A program made the position numbers and the translations under genes. Shown here one piece after another: positions 36,914 through 45,924 of a stretch of 64,000 nt of DNA; within the stretch, counting starts at the first letter, position 1; each line of letters begins with the position of its first letter. The stretch is from Sphingomonas ginsengisoli An et al. 2013 (lineage in GTDB: Bacteria; Pseudomonadota; Alphaproteobacteria; Sphingomonadales; Sphingomonadaceae), in contig NZ_CP045434.1 in the NCBI RefSeq assembly GCF_009363895.1, forward strand, positions 1,240,001 through 1,304,000, written 5' to 3'. The notes under the pieces are model-generated. The model had not been told where the DNA came from, did no database searches, and saw only the letters and a list, made by a program, of their open reading frames with translations.

Positions 36914-39340
36914 ATGTTCAAGCGTTTGTGGGCGTTGCTGAAGGTAGTCGTGGGGGTGGCCTTGGCCGCTTCGCCCACCGCCGCGTCCGCCCGCGGCGAG
37001 ATATTGAGCTTTGCACCAAGCGCGAGCTGCACCGCCGCCGCACCGGCGGGCGCACAAGGTTCGGACTGGCGCTGGGTCGAGGTCGAGGTGCCGCACGGGC
37101 GCGCGCTCGGCGATCGCTGGCTGTTGCAGGTCGACCAGATTAGGTTCGAGCGGATCGCGGTCGCCTTGCAGGCTCGCGGCGCCGCGCCGCTGCTGGTGTC
37201 GCGTGCGTCGAACGACCTCGGCGACATCCAGTCCCTCGGCAACCGGCTCGCCATTCCGATCCCGGTCCCGGTCGATCGCCTGCAGCGCATCTGCCTTGGC
37301 TATCAGGGCATCGACGATCTCGCCATGATGCGCTCGGTCAATGCGCTGTCGACCACGCAGCAGACCGCCCAGCTGCAGACGTGGATCGGGCTGGCGATGG
37401 CCATCTCGGGCGTGCTGCTATGCGCGCTTGCCTACAACCTGTTCCTGATGGCGTGGGTGCGCAGCCAGTTCCAGCGCTGGTACGTCGTCTGGCTCGGCAG
37501 CGGGATCGCCTACACCTTATGCTGGACGGGGCTGGTCAGCTTCGCCTGGCCAGGGCTTGACGGCTCTTGGCGGGTCCGCGGCAACATCCTCTTGGTGAGC
37601 CTGCTGATCGGCTCGGCGACAGGCTTTTTCTTCGACTTCATCGAACGTCGCAAACTGCCCGTCTGGCTGATCCGCGCGGGCCGGGTTTCGGCTCTGTCGA
37701 TCGTGCTGTGCGGGTGGCTTGCGGCGAGCGATCGCTGGCTCCCGGCGCGTAGCACCGATCTGCTGCTCAATGTCGCCTTCGTAGTCTCGATCCTGCTGGT
37801 CGGGACCGGCATCGTCTACGGAATCCGCCGCCAGAGCCGTTTCGTGTGGTTCTACCTCGCCGCCTGGACTGCGCCGATGCTGGTGTTCATGCTGCGAGTC
37901 GGGCGAAATTTCGGCCTGTGGGGCCAGTCCGACCTGCTCGATATGGCGAGCTTCGCTGCGATCGCCTTCGAGAGCATCATCCTCAGCCTGGCGATCGCGG
38001 ACCGCTTCCGCGGCTTCCTGCGCCAGCGCGACGCCGCGCATGCCGAGCATGAGATCTTGCGCCGGGTCGCCAATACCGACGCACTGACCGGTCTCGCCAA
38101 TCGCGCCGCCTTCCAGCAGCGGATCGCCTTGCTGGGCCGCCATCGCAACGCCGACCTGCTGATCATCGACCTCGACGACCTAAAGGAGGTCAACGACACC
38201 GCCGGGCACCTCGCCGGCGACGCCTCCATCGTCGAGGCCGGTCGCCGCCTCCGCGCGGTGGTTGGTGAGCGCGGCTTCGTCGCCCGCCTCGGCGGCGACG
38301 AGCTGGCGGTGCTGCTGGTCGACCGCGAACGCGAGCTACTGCCGGCGCTGCTGCGGGTGGTCGAACGCTCGGGCGACGAGCCACTGACCCACGACGGCCG
38401 GCCGGTCTCGCTCCGCTTTTCGGGCGGGGTGGCGAGTTGGGAGCAGGAGAGCGGCAGCCCCGAGCGGCTCTACAAGGAAGCCGATCTGGCGATGTACCGC
38501 GCCAAGGCCGACGGTCGCGGCTGCTGGCGCGCTTATTCCACCGACGTCTGCGATGAGCTAGAAGCGCGGCGGTCGTGGGTGGCGCAGGCACGCGGCGGCT
38601 TGGACCGCGACGAGTTCGAGCTTCACTACCAGCCGATCGTCGACCTGCGCACCGGCGCCGTCCAATATCATGAAGCGCTGCTACGCTGGCGCCACGCGGG
38701 CAAGGGACTGCTTCGTCCGGGCGCCTTCATGCAGGCGTTCGACGACCCCGGTGTCAGCATCGCGATCCAGGAGAGCGTGCTGGTGATGGCGCTCGACACG
38801 GCACGCGAGGCGCGCCGCGGCGGTCCCGGCCCGCGGGCGATCAGCGTCAATTTCCTTGCCTGCCAGCTGCAGGGCGAGGCGGGCGCCAACCACATCCTCG
38901 CCGCGCTCGCCGAGCGGGACCTGCCGCCGGGCGCGCTAACGGTCGAGGTCACCGAGAATGTCGTGCTCGGCCGGCCGGGGGGCCCGGTGGTCGAGTGTCT
39001 CCGGCGGCTGCGCGCGCGCGGCGTCGGGGTCAGCCTCGACGATTTCGGGACGGGCTACGCCTCGCTGGTCCACCTGCGCGACCTGCCGGCCGACGTGCTC
39101 AAGATCGACCGCTCCTTCATCGCCGGCATGAACCGCGACGCCGAGAGCACCAAGATCGTGCGCGCGATCGTCAGCCTCGCCCACAATCTCGGGCGGCAGG
39201 TGGTGGCGGAAGGGATCGAGACGTTCGAGCAGCAGCAATTCCTGCAGCGGCTCGGCTGCGACCTTGGCCAGGGCCACCTGTTCGGGCATCCTTTGCCCGC
39301 CACAAACGGTTCGGCGGTGGAACAAGGCCGCGCGGCCTGA
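36914..39340 (+). CDS. Membrane-bound GGDEF-EAL cyclic-di-GMP protein with 7TM (7TMR-DISM-like) sensor
   Basis: An 808-residue protein. It has a signal peptide (1-30), a periplasmic beta-domain (to about 150), seven hydrophobic helices (about 160-370), then GGDEF (about 385-545) and EAL (about 555-800) domains. The diguanylate cyclase motif reads GGDEL (460-464), a substitution at the last position. The EAL side is complete: EAL at 587, DDFGTGYASL, KIDRSFI and VVAEGIE. It probably degrades, and may make, cyclic-di-GMP in response to a periplasmic ligand. The ATG at 36914 has GAGGGGA four bases upstream. Confidence 0.9.
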   Translation: MFKRLWALLKVVVGVALAASPTAASARGEILSFAPSASCTAAAPAGAQGSDWRWVEVEVPHGRALGDRWLLQVDQIRFERIAVALQARGAAPLLVSRASNDLGDIQSLGNRLAIPIPVPVDRLQRICLGYQGIDDLAMMRSVNALSTTQQTAQLQTWIGLAMAISGVLLCALAYNLFLMAWVRSQFQRWYVVWLGSGIAYTLCWTGLVSFAWPGLDGSWRVRGNILLVSLLIGSATGFFFDFIERRKLPVWLIRAGRVSALSIVLCGWLAASDRWLPARSTDLLLNVAFVVSILLVGTGIVYGIRRQSRFVWFYLAAWTAPMLVFMLRVGRNFGLWGQSDLLDMASFAAIAFESIILSLAIADRFRGFLRQRDAAHAEHEILRRVANTDALTGLANRAAFQQRIALLGRHRNADLLIIDLDDLKEVNDTAGHLAGDASIVEAGRRLRAVVGERGFVARLGGDELAVLLVDRERELLPALLRVVERSGDEPLTHDGRPVSLRFSGGVASWEQESGSPERLYKEADLAMYRAKADGRGCWRAYSTDVCDELEARRSWVAQARGGLDRDEFELHYQPIVDLRTGAVQYHEALLRWRHAGKGLLRPGAFMQAFDDPGVSIAIQESVLVMALDTAREARRGGPGPRAISVNFLACQLQGEAGANHILAALAERDLPPGALTVEVTENVVLGRPGGPVVECLRRLRARGVGVSLDDFGTGYASLVHLRDLPADVLKIDRSFIAGMNRDAESTKIVRAIVSLAHNLGRQVVAEGIETFEQQQFLQRLGCDLGQGHLFGHPLPATNGSAVEQGRAA

Positions 39341-39367
39341 ATTATAGCTCGGGCCGGTGTGGAGGCG

Positions 39368-39393
39368 TTTTCGGCCGTTTTGGCCGGAAATTT
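39368..39393 (+). terminator. Terminator-like stem-loop after GGDEF-EAL gene
   Basis: A 9-bp stem with one wobble (39368-39376 with 39382-39390), five-base loop GTTTT and a short TTT tail. It lies 28 bases after the stop codon. Confidence 0.55.
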
Positions 39394-39400
39394 GACATCC

Positions 39401-39418
39401 TTAGCAACGGCGTAAACA
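39401..39418. promoter_or_regulatory. Shared box upstream of PEP-CTERM gene
   Basis: TTAGCAACGGCGTAAACA (39401-39418) carries the same GG(A/C)GTAAACA string found at 28125-28134. It ends 63 bases before its PEP-CTERM start codon, compared with 61 bases at the other gene. Spacing of TTAG and TAAA is eight bases, so the match to a CtrA site is imperfect. Confidence 0.3.
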
Positions 39419-39480
39419 TTTCCGACACGAGTCGCGGCTACGGCTGGAATTGGGTGTCGCGGCAACAAGGGGGAAGAAGC

Positions 39481-39993
39481 ATGCGTCTGGGTCTCGGTGC
39501 AGCGGCGGCGCTGACGTTGTTCGCCGCGCCTGTCAATGCGGCGGTCTATCTGGTCGGCATCGGCGGCTCGCTGAGCGGCACGACCACGACCATCCTGTGC
39601 ACCAGCGGGCCAAGCTGCAATCCTGGTAACAGCCAGCATGTCGATCCCTATAGCGGCAGCTTCAGCACTATGCTCGGGGCGCTCAACCTCATGCAGGGCG
39701 ACAATCCCTTCAGCTTCGGCTCGATCTATTCGGGCGGACTGTTCAGTGGCACCATCAACAACAACAACGGGATTCTGACGGGGCTCAACCTCGCTTATTC
39801 CTTCCAGTCCTGCCCGCCGGGCATCCCCTCCGTCGGCTGCCACCTGACCACCGCCACCGCAGCGTCGTTCGCGGTCAGCGGCGGCGTGCCCGAGCCCGCG
39901 ACCTGGGCGCTGATGCTGCTTGGCTTCGGCGCCATCGGCACCGCCCTGCGCCGCCGCCGGCCGACGACGGTGCGGGTTGCCTTCGCCGGCTAA
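39481..39993 (+). CDS. PEPxxWA-CTERM sorting domain-containing secreted protein
   Basis: A 170-residue exported protein with signal peptide (1-20, TLFAAPVNA-AV), a Gly/Ser/Asn-rich body with four cysteines (LCTSGPSCN and SCPPG...GC) that may form disulphides, and the sorting signal GVPEPATWALMLLGFG plus RRRRP tail. The ATG at 39481 follows a GGGGGAAG ribosome site; the longer frame upstream runs back into the EAL gene and is not used. Likely exosortase substrate. Confidence 0.9.
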   Translation: MRLGLGAAAALTLFAAPVNAAVYLVGIGGSLSGTTTTILCTSGPSCNPGNSQHVDPYSGSFSTMLGALNLMQGDNPFSFGSIYSGGLFSGTINNNNGILTGLNLAYSFQSCPPGIPSVGCHLTTATAASFAVSGGVPEPATWALMLLGFGAIGTALRRRRPTTVRVAFAG

Positions 39994-40023
39994 CCGCACC
40001 GGGCTCAAGCAGTCGAACAGCAA

Positions 40024-40055
40024 AGGGCCGCCGGGATGAACCGGCGGCCCTGATT
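40024..40055. terminator. Stem-loop between convergent PEP-CTERM genes
   Basis: A perfect 10-bp stem, GGGCCGCCGG (40025-40034) with CCGGCGGCCC (40041-40050), extended by one A-T pair, with a six-base loop. T-run is short. Positioned to end both convergent transcripts. Confidence 0.65.
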
Positions 40056-40086
40056 GCGTAGGCCTCATCTCGAAGACCCGTCACGC

Positions 40087-40638
40087 TCAGGCGTGCAGCG
40101 CTGCTCCAGTCCTGCCTGACCGCCTGCGTGCGGCATAGCCGACGGCGCCGAAGCCAAGCAACATCAGCATCCAAGTCCCCGGCTCCGCGACGGCACTGGT
40201 GGCGGTCACCGCGCTCGACGACGCCGTGCCGAAAGCAGAGATCGTGCCATTGCCATTCACCCGATAAATATCCGAGGCCACATTATCCTGATGAAAGAAA
40301 GCGATGTTCTGTGCGGCGCCAGCATTGAACCGAACGCCGCTGCCGTCGAGGAAGGTCGGGCCACTGGTCAGATAGTAATAAGGGTTACCGGCGATCGTGT
40401 AGAGGCCTGAGATTGCGACCCCGTTGATCGTCCCAGAGATGCCAGTGATTTCCAGCCCGCTGAAACCAAAGCGATCGACAGGCGTGTCGGAAGTGGTGAA
40501 GACGCCCTGGATGGTTTGGGTCGGACCACCGAACAACGTGCTGGTCGTGTTGAAATTGAATGCGAATTGCGCGGCCGCGGCCGGCGTCGACGCTGTTGCC
40601 GCGGCAAGCATAGCCGCGACCAGTTTCAGGTAATTCAT
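40087..40638 (-). CDS. PEP-CTERM-type secreted protein with variant sorting motif
   Basis: A 183-residue exported protein with signal peptide (1-23, STPAAAAQF) and a beta-rich body. The C-terminal tail is VAEPGTWMLMLLGFGAVGYAARRR. The sorting motif reads A-E-P-G-T-W-M instead of the P-E-P-x-x-W-A of the other three window members, while the LLGFG helix and basic end are kept. It is convergent with the PEP-CTERM gene at 39481. Likely anchored or processed in the same way. Confidence 0.88.
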   Translation of the reverse strand: MNYLKLVAAMLAAATASTPAAAAQFAFNFNTTSTLFGGPTQTIQGVFTTSDTPVDRFGFSGLEITGISGTINGVAISGLYTIAGNPYYYLTSGPTFLDGSGVRFNAGAAQNIAFFHQDNVASDIYRVNGNGTISAFGTASSSAVTATSAVAEPGTWMLMLLGFGAVGYAARRRSGRTGAALHA

Positions 40639-40756
40639 GAGTTGCTCCCTACCGCGAGCGGCCGCAGGGCGCGGAACTCATGGTTAATCAGCTACGCAAG
40701 ATTACTTCGTCGGATGCAGCAGAACCCCGATTTGTTTCTGCCGCTCAAATTCTTCT

Positions 40757-41584
40757 CTACTCGCGGATGAAGGCGAGGAGGTCGGCATTGATCCGCTCGG
40801 CCTGCGTGGTGGGCATGCCATGCGGGAAACCGGGGTAGGTGATGAGCTTCGCACCAGGGACGAGCTTCGCCGCCTTGCGCGCGGTGATGTCGATCGGAAC
40901 GATCTGGTCGTCCTCGCCGTGGAGGATCAGGGTCGGCACCGCGATCCGCTTCAAATCTTCGGTGAAGTCGGTCTCGGAGAAGGCTTTGATGCCCAGCGTA
41001 TGGGCGAGGATGCTGCCCGTCATCCCCTGCCGCCACCAATTCTGCTTGACCCCTTCCTTCACCTCGGCGCCTGGGCGGTTGTAGCCGAAGAAGGGCATCG
41101 GGAAGTCGGCGAAATATTGCGCGCGATTGGTCGAGGTCTGCTGGCGGATGTCGTCGAACACCGCCAGCGGCACGCCGTCGGGATTGGCATCGGTCTTGAC
41201 CATCAGCGGGGTGACCGCACTGATCAGCACTGCCTTGGCGACCCGGCCGGGCGCGGCATTGGCGACATAGCGGGCGACTTCGCCGCCGCCGGTCGAGTGA
41301 CCGACGTGGACCGCATTCTTGAGATCGAGGTGGTCTGCGACCGCCGCCGCATCGGCGACATAGGTGTCCATGTCATGACCCTCGGCGGCTTGGGTCGAGC
41401 GGCCATGCCCGCGGCGGTCGTGCGCGACGACGCGGAAGCCCTGGCTGACGAAATACATCAGCTGAAGATCCCAGTCGTCCGAACTGAGCGGCCAGCCGTG
41501 GTGGAAGGCGATCACCTGCCCGTCGCGCGGGCCCCAATCCTTATAGAAGATTTCGGTCCCATCGGCGACAGTGACGAACGGCAT
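40757..41584 (-). CDS. Alpha/beta hydrolase (non-haem chloroperoxidase/aryl esterase type)
   Basis: A 275-residue alpha/beta hydrolase. The nucleophile serine lies in GHSTGGGE, the acid in LHGEDDQIVP and the histidine in FPHGMPTT; the N-terminal MPFVTVADGTEIFYKDWGP is typical of the cofactor-free haloperoxidase/arylesterase group (Cpo-like). The ATG at 41584 was chosen because it gives the family N-terminus; an upstream start at 41641 would add 19 unmatched residues. The natural substrate is unknown. Confidence 0.88.
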   Translation of the reverse strand: MPFVTVADGTEIFYKDWGPRDGQVIAFHHGWPLSSDDWDLQLMYFVSQGFRVVAHDRRGHGRSTQAAEGHDMDTYVADAAAVADHLDLKNAVHVGHSTGGGEVARYVANAAPGRVAKAVLISAVTPLMVKTDANPDGVPLAVFDDIRQQTSTNRAQYFADFPMPFFGYNRPGAEVKEGVKQNWWRQGMTGSILAHTLGIKAFSETDFTEDLKRIAVPTLILHGEDDQIVPIDITARKAAKLVPGAKLITYPGFPHGMPTTQAERINADLLAFIRE

Positions 41585-41665
41585 CGTTTCGACTCCTTTG
41601 CGGGGAAAGGTGGCCGTCTGCCTGTTCATCGAGCGAGTCAAACCTGGGTCAAGAAATGACCGTCG

Positions 41666-42589
41666 TCAGCCCTTCCGAAGCACCGCCCCCACCGCCGCGA
41701 TCCGCTCGACTTCGGCGGCGCGATAGACGGGCTGATCGAGTTCTTCGCCGAAGATATCGGGGTCGAGTTCGTCATAACGCAAGGTGCCGCCGGCTTCGTC
41801 GGCAGCGTCGCTGAGCGCGGTCAGCAGGCGGTCCTCGCCGGCGACGATCGGGCTGCCAGTGTAGAGCAGCATGGCGCCGCCCTCAGCCAGTCGTGCCAAC
41901 GCGGCGTTGACCCATGCCACCGACAGGCCGGTGCCCAGGTCGCCGCCTCCATCGCGGTAGGAGCGCTGGCGGTCGTCGGCGATGAACGGCGGGTTGGCGA
42001 TGATCAGGTCGGGCGTCCCCGCGACCGCGGAGAGATCGCCTTCGACCAATTCGACCGCGACCCCGGCCGCTTCGGCATTGGCGGCAGCGAGCGCGAGCGC
42101 GGCGGGATTAATGTCCACCAGCGTCACCTGCTCGGCGTCCGTGAGGCCAGCGACGATGATGCCCCCCGCCCCGCTCCCCGTGCCGAGGTCGACGACATGG
42201 GAGGGCTCGGGCAGGTCGGCGAGCTGCTCGCTGACGAAGCGCGCGAAGCGATGGGTGTCGGGGCCGAAAAAGACGCTGTCCGCCGCCGTCGTCGGGAAGG
42301 CCGAATGAAGGAACAGCCGGCCGTCGAGCTCAGCGACACGGAAGCGGCTGCGCAGCAGGTCGCCGGCGGGCTCGATTCCCCCGGCTTCCTTGAGCGCGTC
42401 GAATACCGGCCCTTGCAGCAGGTCGCGGGCGAACGGCAGGCTCCAGCCGAACACGTCGCGGAGATCCGCCGCGCGCGCGTTGGAGCCGCGGCGGGCGAGG
42501 ACCCGCTGGTGCGTGGCCGGGGTCACGCAGGTGAATTGGTAGCCGTCGGCGTCGAGCTCGCGCAGCAGCGCGACGAGGGAATCATGCAT
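41666..42589 (-). CDS. Class I SAM-dependent methyltransferase (HemK/RlmG-like, NPPF motif)
   Basis: A 307-residue methyltransferase. The SAM-binding loop is VVDLGTGSGAGG, and the catalytic motif LIIANPPF is of the (N/D)PPY/F type used for methylation of amide or base nitrogens. The N-terminal ~140 residues are a separate domain of unknown role. It could act on rRNA, tRNA or a protein; nothing nearby decides which. It lies 27 bases downstream of the diiron-type gene. Confidence 0.8.
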   Translation of the reverse strand: MHDSLVALLRELDADGYQFTCVTPATHQRVLARRGSNARAADLRDVFGWSLPFARDLLQGPVFDALKEAGGIEPAGDLLRSRFRVAELDGRLFLHSAFPTTAADSVFFGPDTHRFARFVSEQLADLPEPSHVVDLGTGSGAGGIIVAGLTDAEQVTLVDINPAALALAAANAEAAGVAVELVEGDLSAVAGTPDLIIANPPFIADDRQRSYRDGGGDLGTGLSVAWVNAALARLAEGGAMLLYTGSPIVAGEDRLLTALSDAADEAGGTLRYDELDPDIFGEELDQPVYRAAEVERIAAVGAVLRKG

Positions 42590-42616
42590 GGCCGCCGCCC
42601 TAGCGGGCGCGGCGGC

Positions 42617-43519
42617 TCACGACCACAGGGCCGCGCGATAACGCTCGAAGCAGCGGCGGCCGCATTCGAGCCGCATCAGCGCGCCTTCGGCCATCGCGGT
42701 CGCGCGGCTGGCGCCCTGCTCGGCGTCAAACACGAGTGGCAGGATCGCCTCCTTGTTCCACTCCTCGCTGTGCTTGATGTCGAGCGTGGCGTGGAGATCG
42801 AAGTAGCGGCGCGTCTTCGCATCGAGGCCAAGACGGCGCATCGCCCGCCCGACCGCGGCCGACCGCGCCGGGGCAGTCAGCTCGATCACGCCGAGCGCGC
42901 CGATACTATGCCAGGTCCAGCTGCGGCTCGACGCCATCGCGGTCATCGCGTTGGCGAGCGCGAGGCTTTCCCACACGGTGTTCTCGATGCTGGGCTCGAG
43001 CCCGAGTGCGCCGACCACGAAATGAAGCATCGGGCCGTGCATCCCCTTGGGATTGCCGCGGCCCATCTCGTCCCAGTAATTGCGCGCAAGCTCCAGTTTC
43101 GCACGGTCAGGCACGCGAACCTGGGTCATTGCGACGAGGTCGTCGAACCCCGCCTCCCCCGCGGCCTCCTGGGTCAGATAATATTTGAGCTGGTCGAGCG
43201 TGGCCTCATGCTCGAGCCAATCGAACAGCGAATCGTGCTGCCCCGGGCCGCTGCGCTCGAGCCCCTCGAACCAGGCGACGAAGCCCTCGGGATTGATCGG
43301 CGCGGCCGCGGCCCGGTCGCGGACTTCGGCGCGCAATTCGCTGAGGAAGGCGAGTTCAAGGCGCTGCATCGGCCGGTCGCGCTCAAGCGCCTGCGCTGCG
43401 TCGTCAGGAAAGGACGGTTCGAGCCGAGCGCGATTCCAGCGCGCCAGCGCCTGCTGGAAAGCATCGGTCTGGAATTGCGAGGGTGATGGTACGACGGGGT
43501 TCTGGAAACGGGTGGCCAT
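42617..43519 (-). CDS. Iron-containing redox enzyme family (haem-oxygenase-like diiron, HDO) protein
   Basis: A 300-residue all-helical protein. The probable metal ligands are visible late in the chain in DLHATLDIKHSEEW (His243, Asp247, His250), with earlier candidates in YLTQEAAGE, WDEMGRG and KGMHGPM, the order expected for the haem-oxygenase-like diiron family. Known members oxidise small molecules or lipids; the substrate here is unknown. The ATG at 43519 starts the family-like region; 48 further in-frame residues upstream are not similar. Confidence 0.72.
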   Translation of the reverse strand: MATRFQNPVVPSPSQFQTDAFQQALARWNRARLEPSFPDDAAQALERDRPMQRLELAFLSELRAEVRDRAAAAPINPEGFVAWFEGLERSGPGQHDSLFDWLEHEATLDQLKYYLTQEAAGEAGFDDLVAMTQVRVPDRAKLELARNYWDEMGRGNPKGMHGPMLHFVVGALGLEPSIENTVWESLALANAMTAMASSRSWTWHSIGALGVIELTAPARSAAVGRAMRRLGLDAKTRRYFDLHATLDIKHSEEWNKEAILPLVFDAEQGASRATAMAEGALMRLECGRRCFERYRAALWS

Positions 43520-43568
43520 AGTCAAACAGCGAACCGACGCTGTCCATGTTCCGACGGCTCGCTTCGCC

Positions 43569-44294
43569 TCAGCTCCCGGTGAGCGGCCGACCTTCGCGGT
43601 TGCGGATGACGCGCAGCCGGTCCCAATCTGCGCGGGCATCGACGAGATCGTCAGTCGATTCATAGAGCCGGGCCCGTTTCTCGAGGGCCTCGCTGTCGTC
43701 AGGGTTGGTGGCGAGCTGCTTCGACAGGGTCCGCATTTCGCGCTGATGCGTGATCACCGAGCAATGGCGAAGCGCCACGCTATCCGGTTCGAAGCAGCTT
43801 TCGGGGGGCGCCGCGACCGGATTGGTGACGGCAAGAACCATAATCACGAACAGAAAGGCAAAGAAGAGGCCGGCGAAGCCATTAAAGGCATTCGCCAGCC
43901 AGAAATGGGCCGGCTGGGCGGCACGATCGTAGGTGCCCGACCAACCGCGACTTTTGACCACGGCTGTCCCCGTCCGCAACGCGGACAACACCCGAAACCC
44001 GGTCAGCAGGCTGATCGCGAGGCCGAAGAGGCTCCCGACGATTAGCGGGAACGCAGCCACCGGGTGCGGCGCCAGCGCGACGAGGATTGCCGCGCAACCC
44101 AGTAACGGCAGTGCCGCGACACACAGCAGCAGACGCTTGCGCTCGATCGGCGTGAGTGGCGGAAGCGGCGGCTGCGTGACGTCGCGCGGCATCCGCAGGG
44201 TCTGGACGAAGCGCCAGACCTGAAGCGCCGGATAAATGGCAGCAACAGCGAGCAGCGCGAAAAGCGGCAGATGCCAGTCGAAGCCGTCGCCCAT
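43569..44294 (-). CDS. Membrane protein with soluble C-terminal tail, unknown function
   Basis: A 241-residue protein with four hydrophobic helices (about residues 8-28, 55-75, 80-100 and 138-158) and a charged C-terminal tail of about 70 residues resembling a single TPR-like helix pair (NPDDSEALEKRARLY). The ATG at 44294 was taken; a GTG at 44327 is possible. It is 47 bases downstream of eda and may be the last gene of the sugar operon, or the start of a separate unit. I recognise no family. Confidence 0.62.
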   Translation of the reverse strand: MGDGFDWHLPLFALLAVAAIYPALQVWRFVQTLRMPRDVTQPPLPPLTPIERKRLLLCVAALPLLGCAAILVALAPHPVAAFPLIVGSLFGLAISLLTGFRVLSALRTGTAVVKSRGWSGTYDRAAQPAHFWLANAFNGFAGLFFAFLFVIMVLAVTNPVAAPPESCFEPDSVALRHCSVITHQREMRTLSKQLATNPDDSEALEKRARLYESTDDLVDARADWDRLRVIRNREGRPLTGS

Positions 44295-44341
44295 CGGATC
44301 ACCGTCGCGGAAGGCGACGCGATCCACAAGCGAGAGGTTGA

Positions 44342-44956
44342 TCAGTTCCGACCGAGAACCGCCGCGGCACGTCCCAGCTCGCCGATCCGGCCAAGGTCGG
44401 TCTCGCCCGCCAGCACGATCCAGCTCCCGCCGACGCAGCTCACCGCCGGGTGGGCGAGCCACTGGGGGGCGGTGGCGGCGGTGATCCCACCGGTCGGACA
44501 GAAGCGGACCTGGCCGAAGGGACCGGCGAGCGCTTTCAGCGCGGACAGGCCCCCGCTGGTCTCGGCCGGAAAGAATTTGAAGCGAGTGAGGCCGTGGTCG
44601 AGGCCGCGCATGATGTCGGCGGCGGTGGCGACGCCGGGCAGGTAGGCAACCCCGCTGGCGATCGCCGCGCGGCTGAGGCTGTCGGTTAGGCCGGGGGCGA
44701 CGATGAACTCAGCGCCGGCCTCCAGCGCCTGGTCGAGCTGGGCGGGGTTGAGCACCGTGCCCGCGCCGACGATCGCGCCCGGCACCTTGGTCATCGCGCG
44801 GATCGCGTCGAGCGCCTGCGGCGTGCGCAGCGTGACCTCGAGCACCGGCAGGCCGGCGGCGACCAGCGTCTCGGCCAGCGCGGCGGGATCGATGCTGCCG
44901 TCGAGCACCAGCACCGGGATCACAGGGGCGGCGGTCATCACCTCGTCGATGGTCAT
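44342..44956 (-). CDS. eda: KDPG/KHG aldolase
   Basis: A 204-residue class I aldolase that splits 2-keto-3-deoxy-6-phosphogluconate into pyruvate and glyceraldehyde-3-phosphate. The Schiff-base lysine is Lys127 in RFKFFPAE and the catalytic Glu40 is in [10 protein letters not shown]. The GAGTVLNP and FCPTGGI blocks are family signatures. The ATG at 44956 overlaps the glk stop (ATGA), so it is coupled to the upstream operon. Confidence 0.95.
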   Translation of the reverse strand: MTIDEVMTAAPVIPVLVLDGSIDPAALAETLVAAGLPVLEVTLRTPQALDAIRAMTKVPGAIVGAGTVLNPAQLDQALEAGAEFIVAPGLTDSLSRAAIASGVAYLPGVATAADIMRGLDHGLTRFKFFPAETSGGLSALKALAGPFGQVRFCPTGGITAATAPQWLAHPAVSCVGGSWIVLAGETDLGRIGELGRAAAVLGRN

Positions 44957-45924
44957 CCATGCTCCTTGGCGAAGGCCGCTGCGGCGCCGAACAGGCCCGG
45001 TTGCGGGTAGGTGATGAGCTTGACCGGCATGTCGTCCATCATGCGCTCGAACCGGCCCTTGGCGATGAAGCGGTCGCGAAAGCCCGAGCGCGGCAGATGG
45101 TCGGCAAGCCGCAATCCAAGGCCACCACCGATCGCCACTGCCGACGCGCCCTGCGCCAGCGCGAGGTCGCCCGCGACCGCGCCGAGCGTGAGGCAGAAGC
45201 GATCGAGCGCTGCGGCGGCGAGGCTGTCGCTGCCCGCCATCGCGGCGGTCCACAGCTCCTTTTCGTCGTGGAAGCCCGACGGGCGCTGCTCGACGCTGGC
45301 GAGCGCCTCGTAGATGTTCATCAGGCCGCGGCCCGAGATCAATCGCTCGACCGAGACCCGGCGGAAGCTGCGGCGCAATTCGGTGAGGATGCGATCCTCG
45401 AGCGCGTCGAGCGGTGCAAAGTCGACGTGCCCGCCCTCGGTCTGCAGCACCTCATAATGGCCGGGCCGACGCAGCAGCCCGGCGACCCCGAGCCCGGTGC
45501 CCGGGCCGAGGATGGTGACAACGCCAGTCTCGGGCAGCGCCCGGTCGGGACCGCACAAATGGGTGAAGGCGCTGGCATCGAAGGCGGCGACGGCATGGGC
45601 GACCGCGCCGAAATCGTTGACGATCGTGTAGCGCTCGGCGCCCAATTTCTCGCCGATCAGCTTGGGCCGGATCACCCACGGATTGTTCGTGAGCTTGAGC
45701 AATTCGCCGCCGACTGGCCCGGCGAAGGAGATGGCGAGCTCCTTGGGCATCGGGATGTGGATGCGGCGGCCAAACTCTTCCCAGGCGGTCTGGAAACTGG
45801 CGTGCTCGGCGGTCTTGAGGGTAACCGGCTCGGACAGGTCGACGACCTTGCCGGCGTCGATGGTGGCGAGCGCGAAGCGGGCGTGGGTGCCGCCGATGTC
45901 GGTGGTGACGATCTGGCGGCTCAT
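44953..45924 (-). CDS. glk: Glucokinase
   Basis: A 323-residue proteobacterial-type glucokinase (Glk, not the ROK family) that phosphorylates cytoplasmic glucose. The ATP loop is [14 protein letters not shown]; further blocks are [11 protein letters not shown] and [10 protein letters not shown]. It overlaps edd and eda by four bases each. In this operon it would phosphorylate glucose released by the glucosidases and feed Zwf. Confidence 0.94.
   Translation of the reverse strand: MSRQIVTTDIGGTHARFALATIDAGKVVDLSEPVTLKTAEHASFQTAWEEFGRRIHIPMPKELAISFAGPVGGELLKLTNNPWVIRPKLIGEKLGAERYTIVNDFGAVAHAVAAFDASAFTHLCGPDRALPETGVVTILGPGTGLGVAGLLRRPGHYEVLQTEGGHVDFAPLDALEDRILTELRRSFRRVSVERLISGRGLMNIYEALASVEQRPSGFHDEKELWTAAMAGSDSLAAAALDRFCLTLGAVAGDLALAQGASAVAIGGGLGLRLADHLPRSGFRDRFIAKGRFERMMDDMPVKLITYPQPGLFGAAAAFAKEHG

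Noticed and set aside
40757..41584. Calling the alpha/beta hydrolase a haloperoxidase partner of the halogenases
   Set aside because: The name chloroperoxidase in this family is historical; the motifs are of a serine esterase, and the gene is outside the sugar operon.
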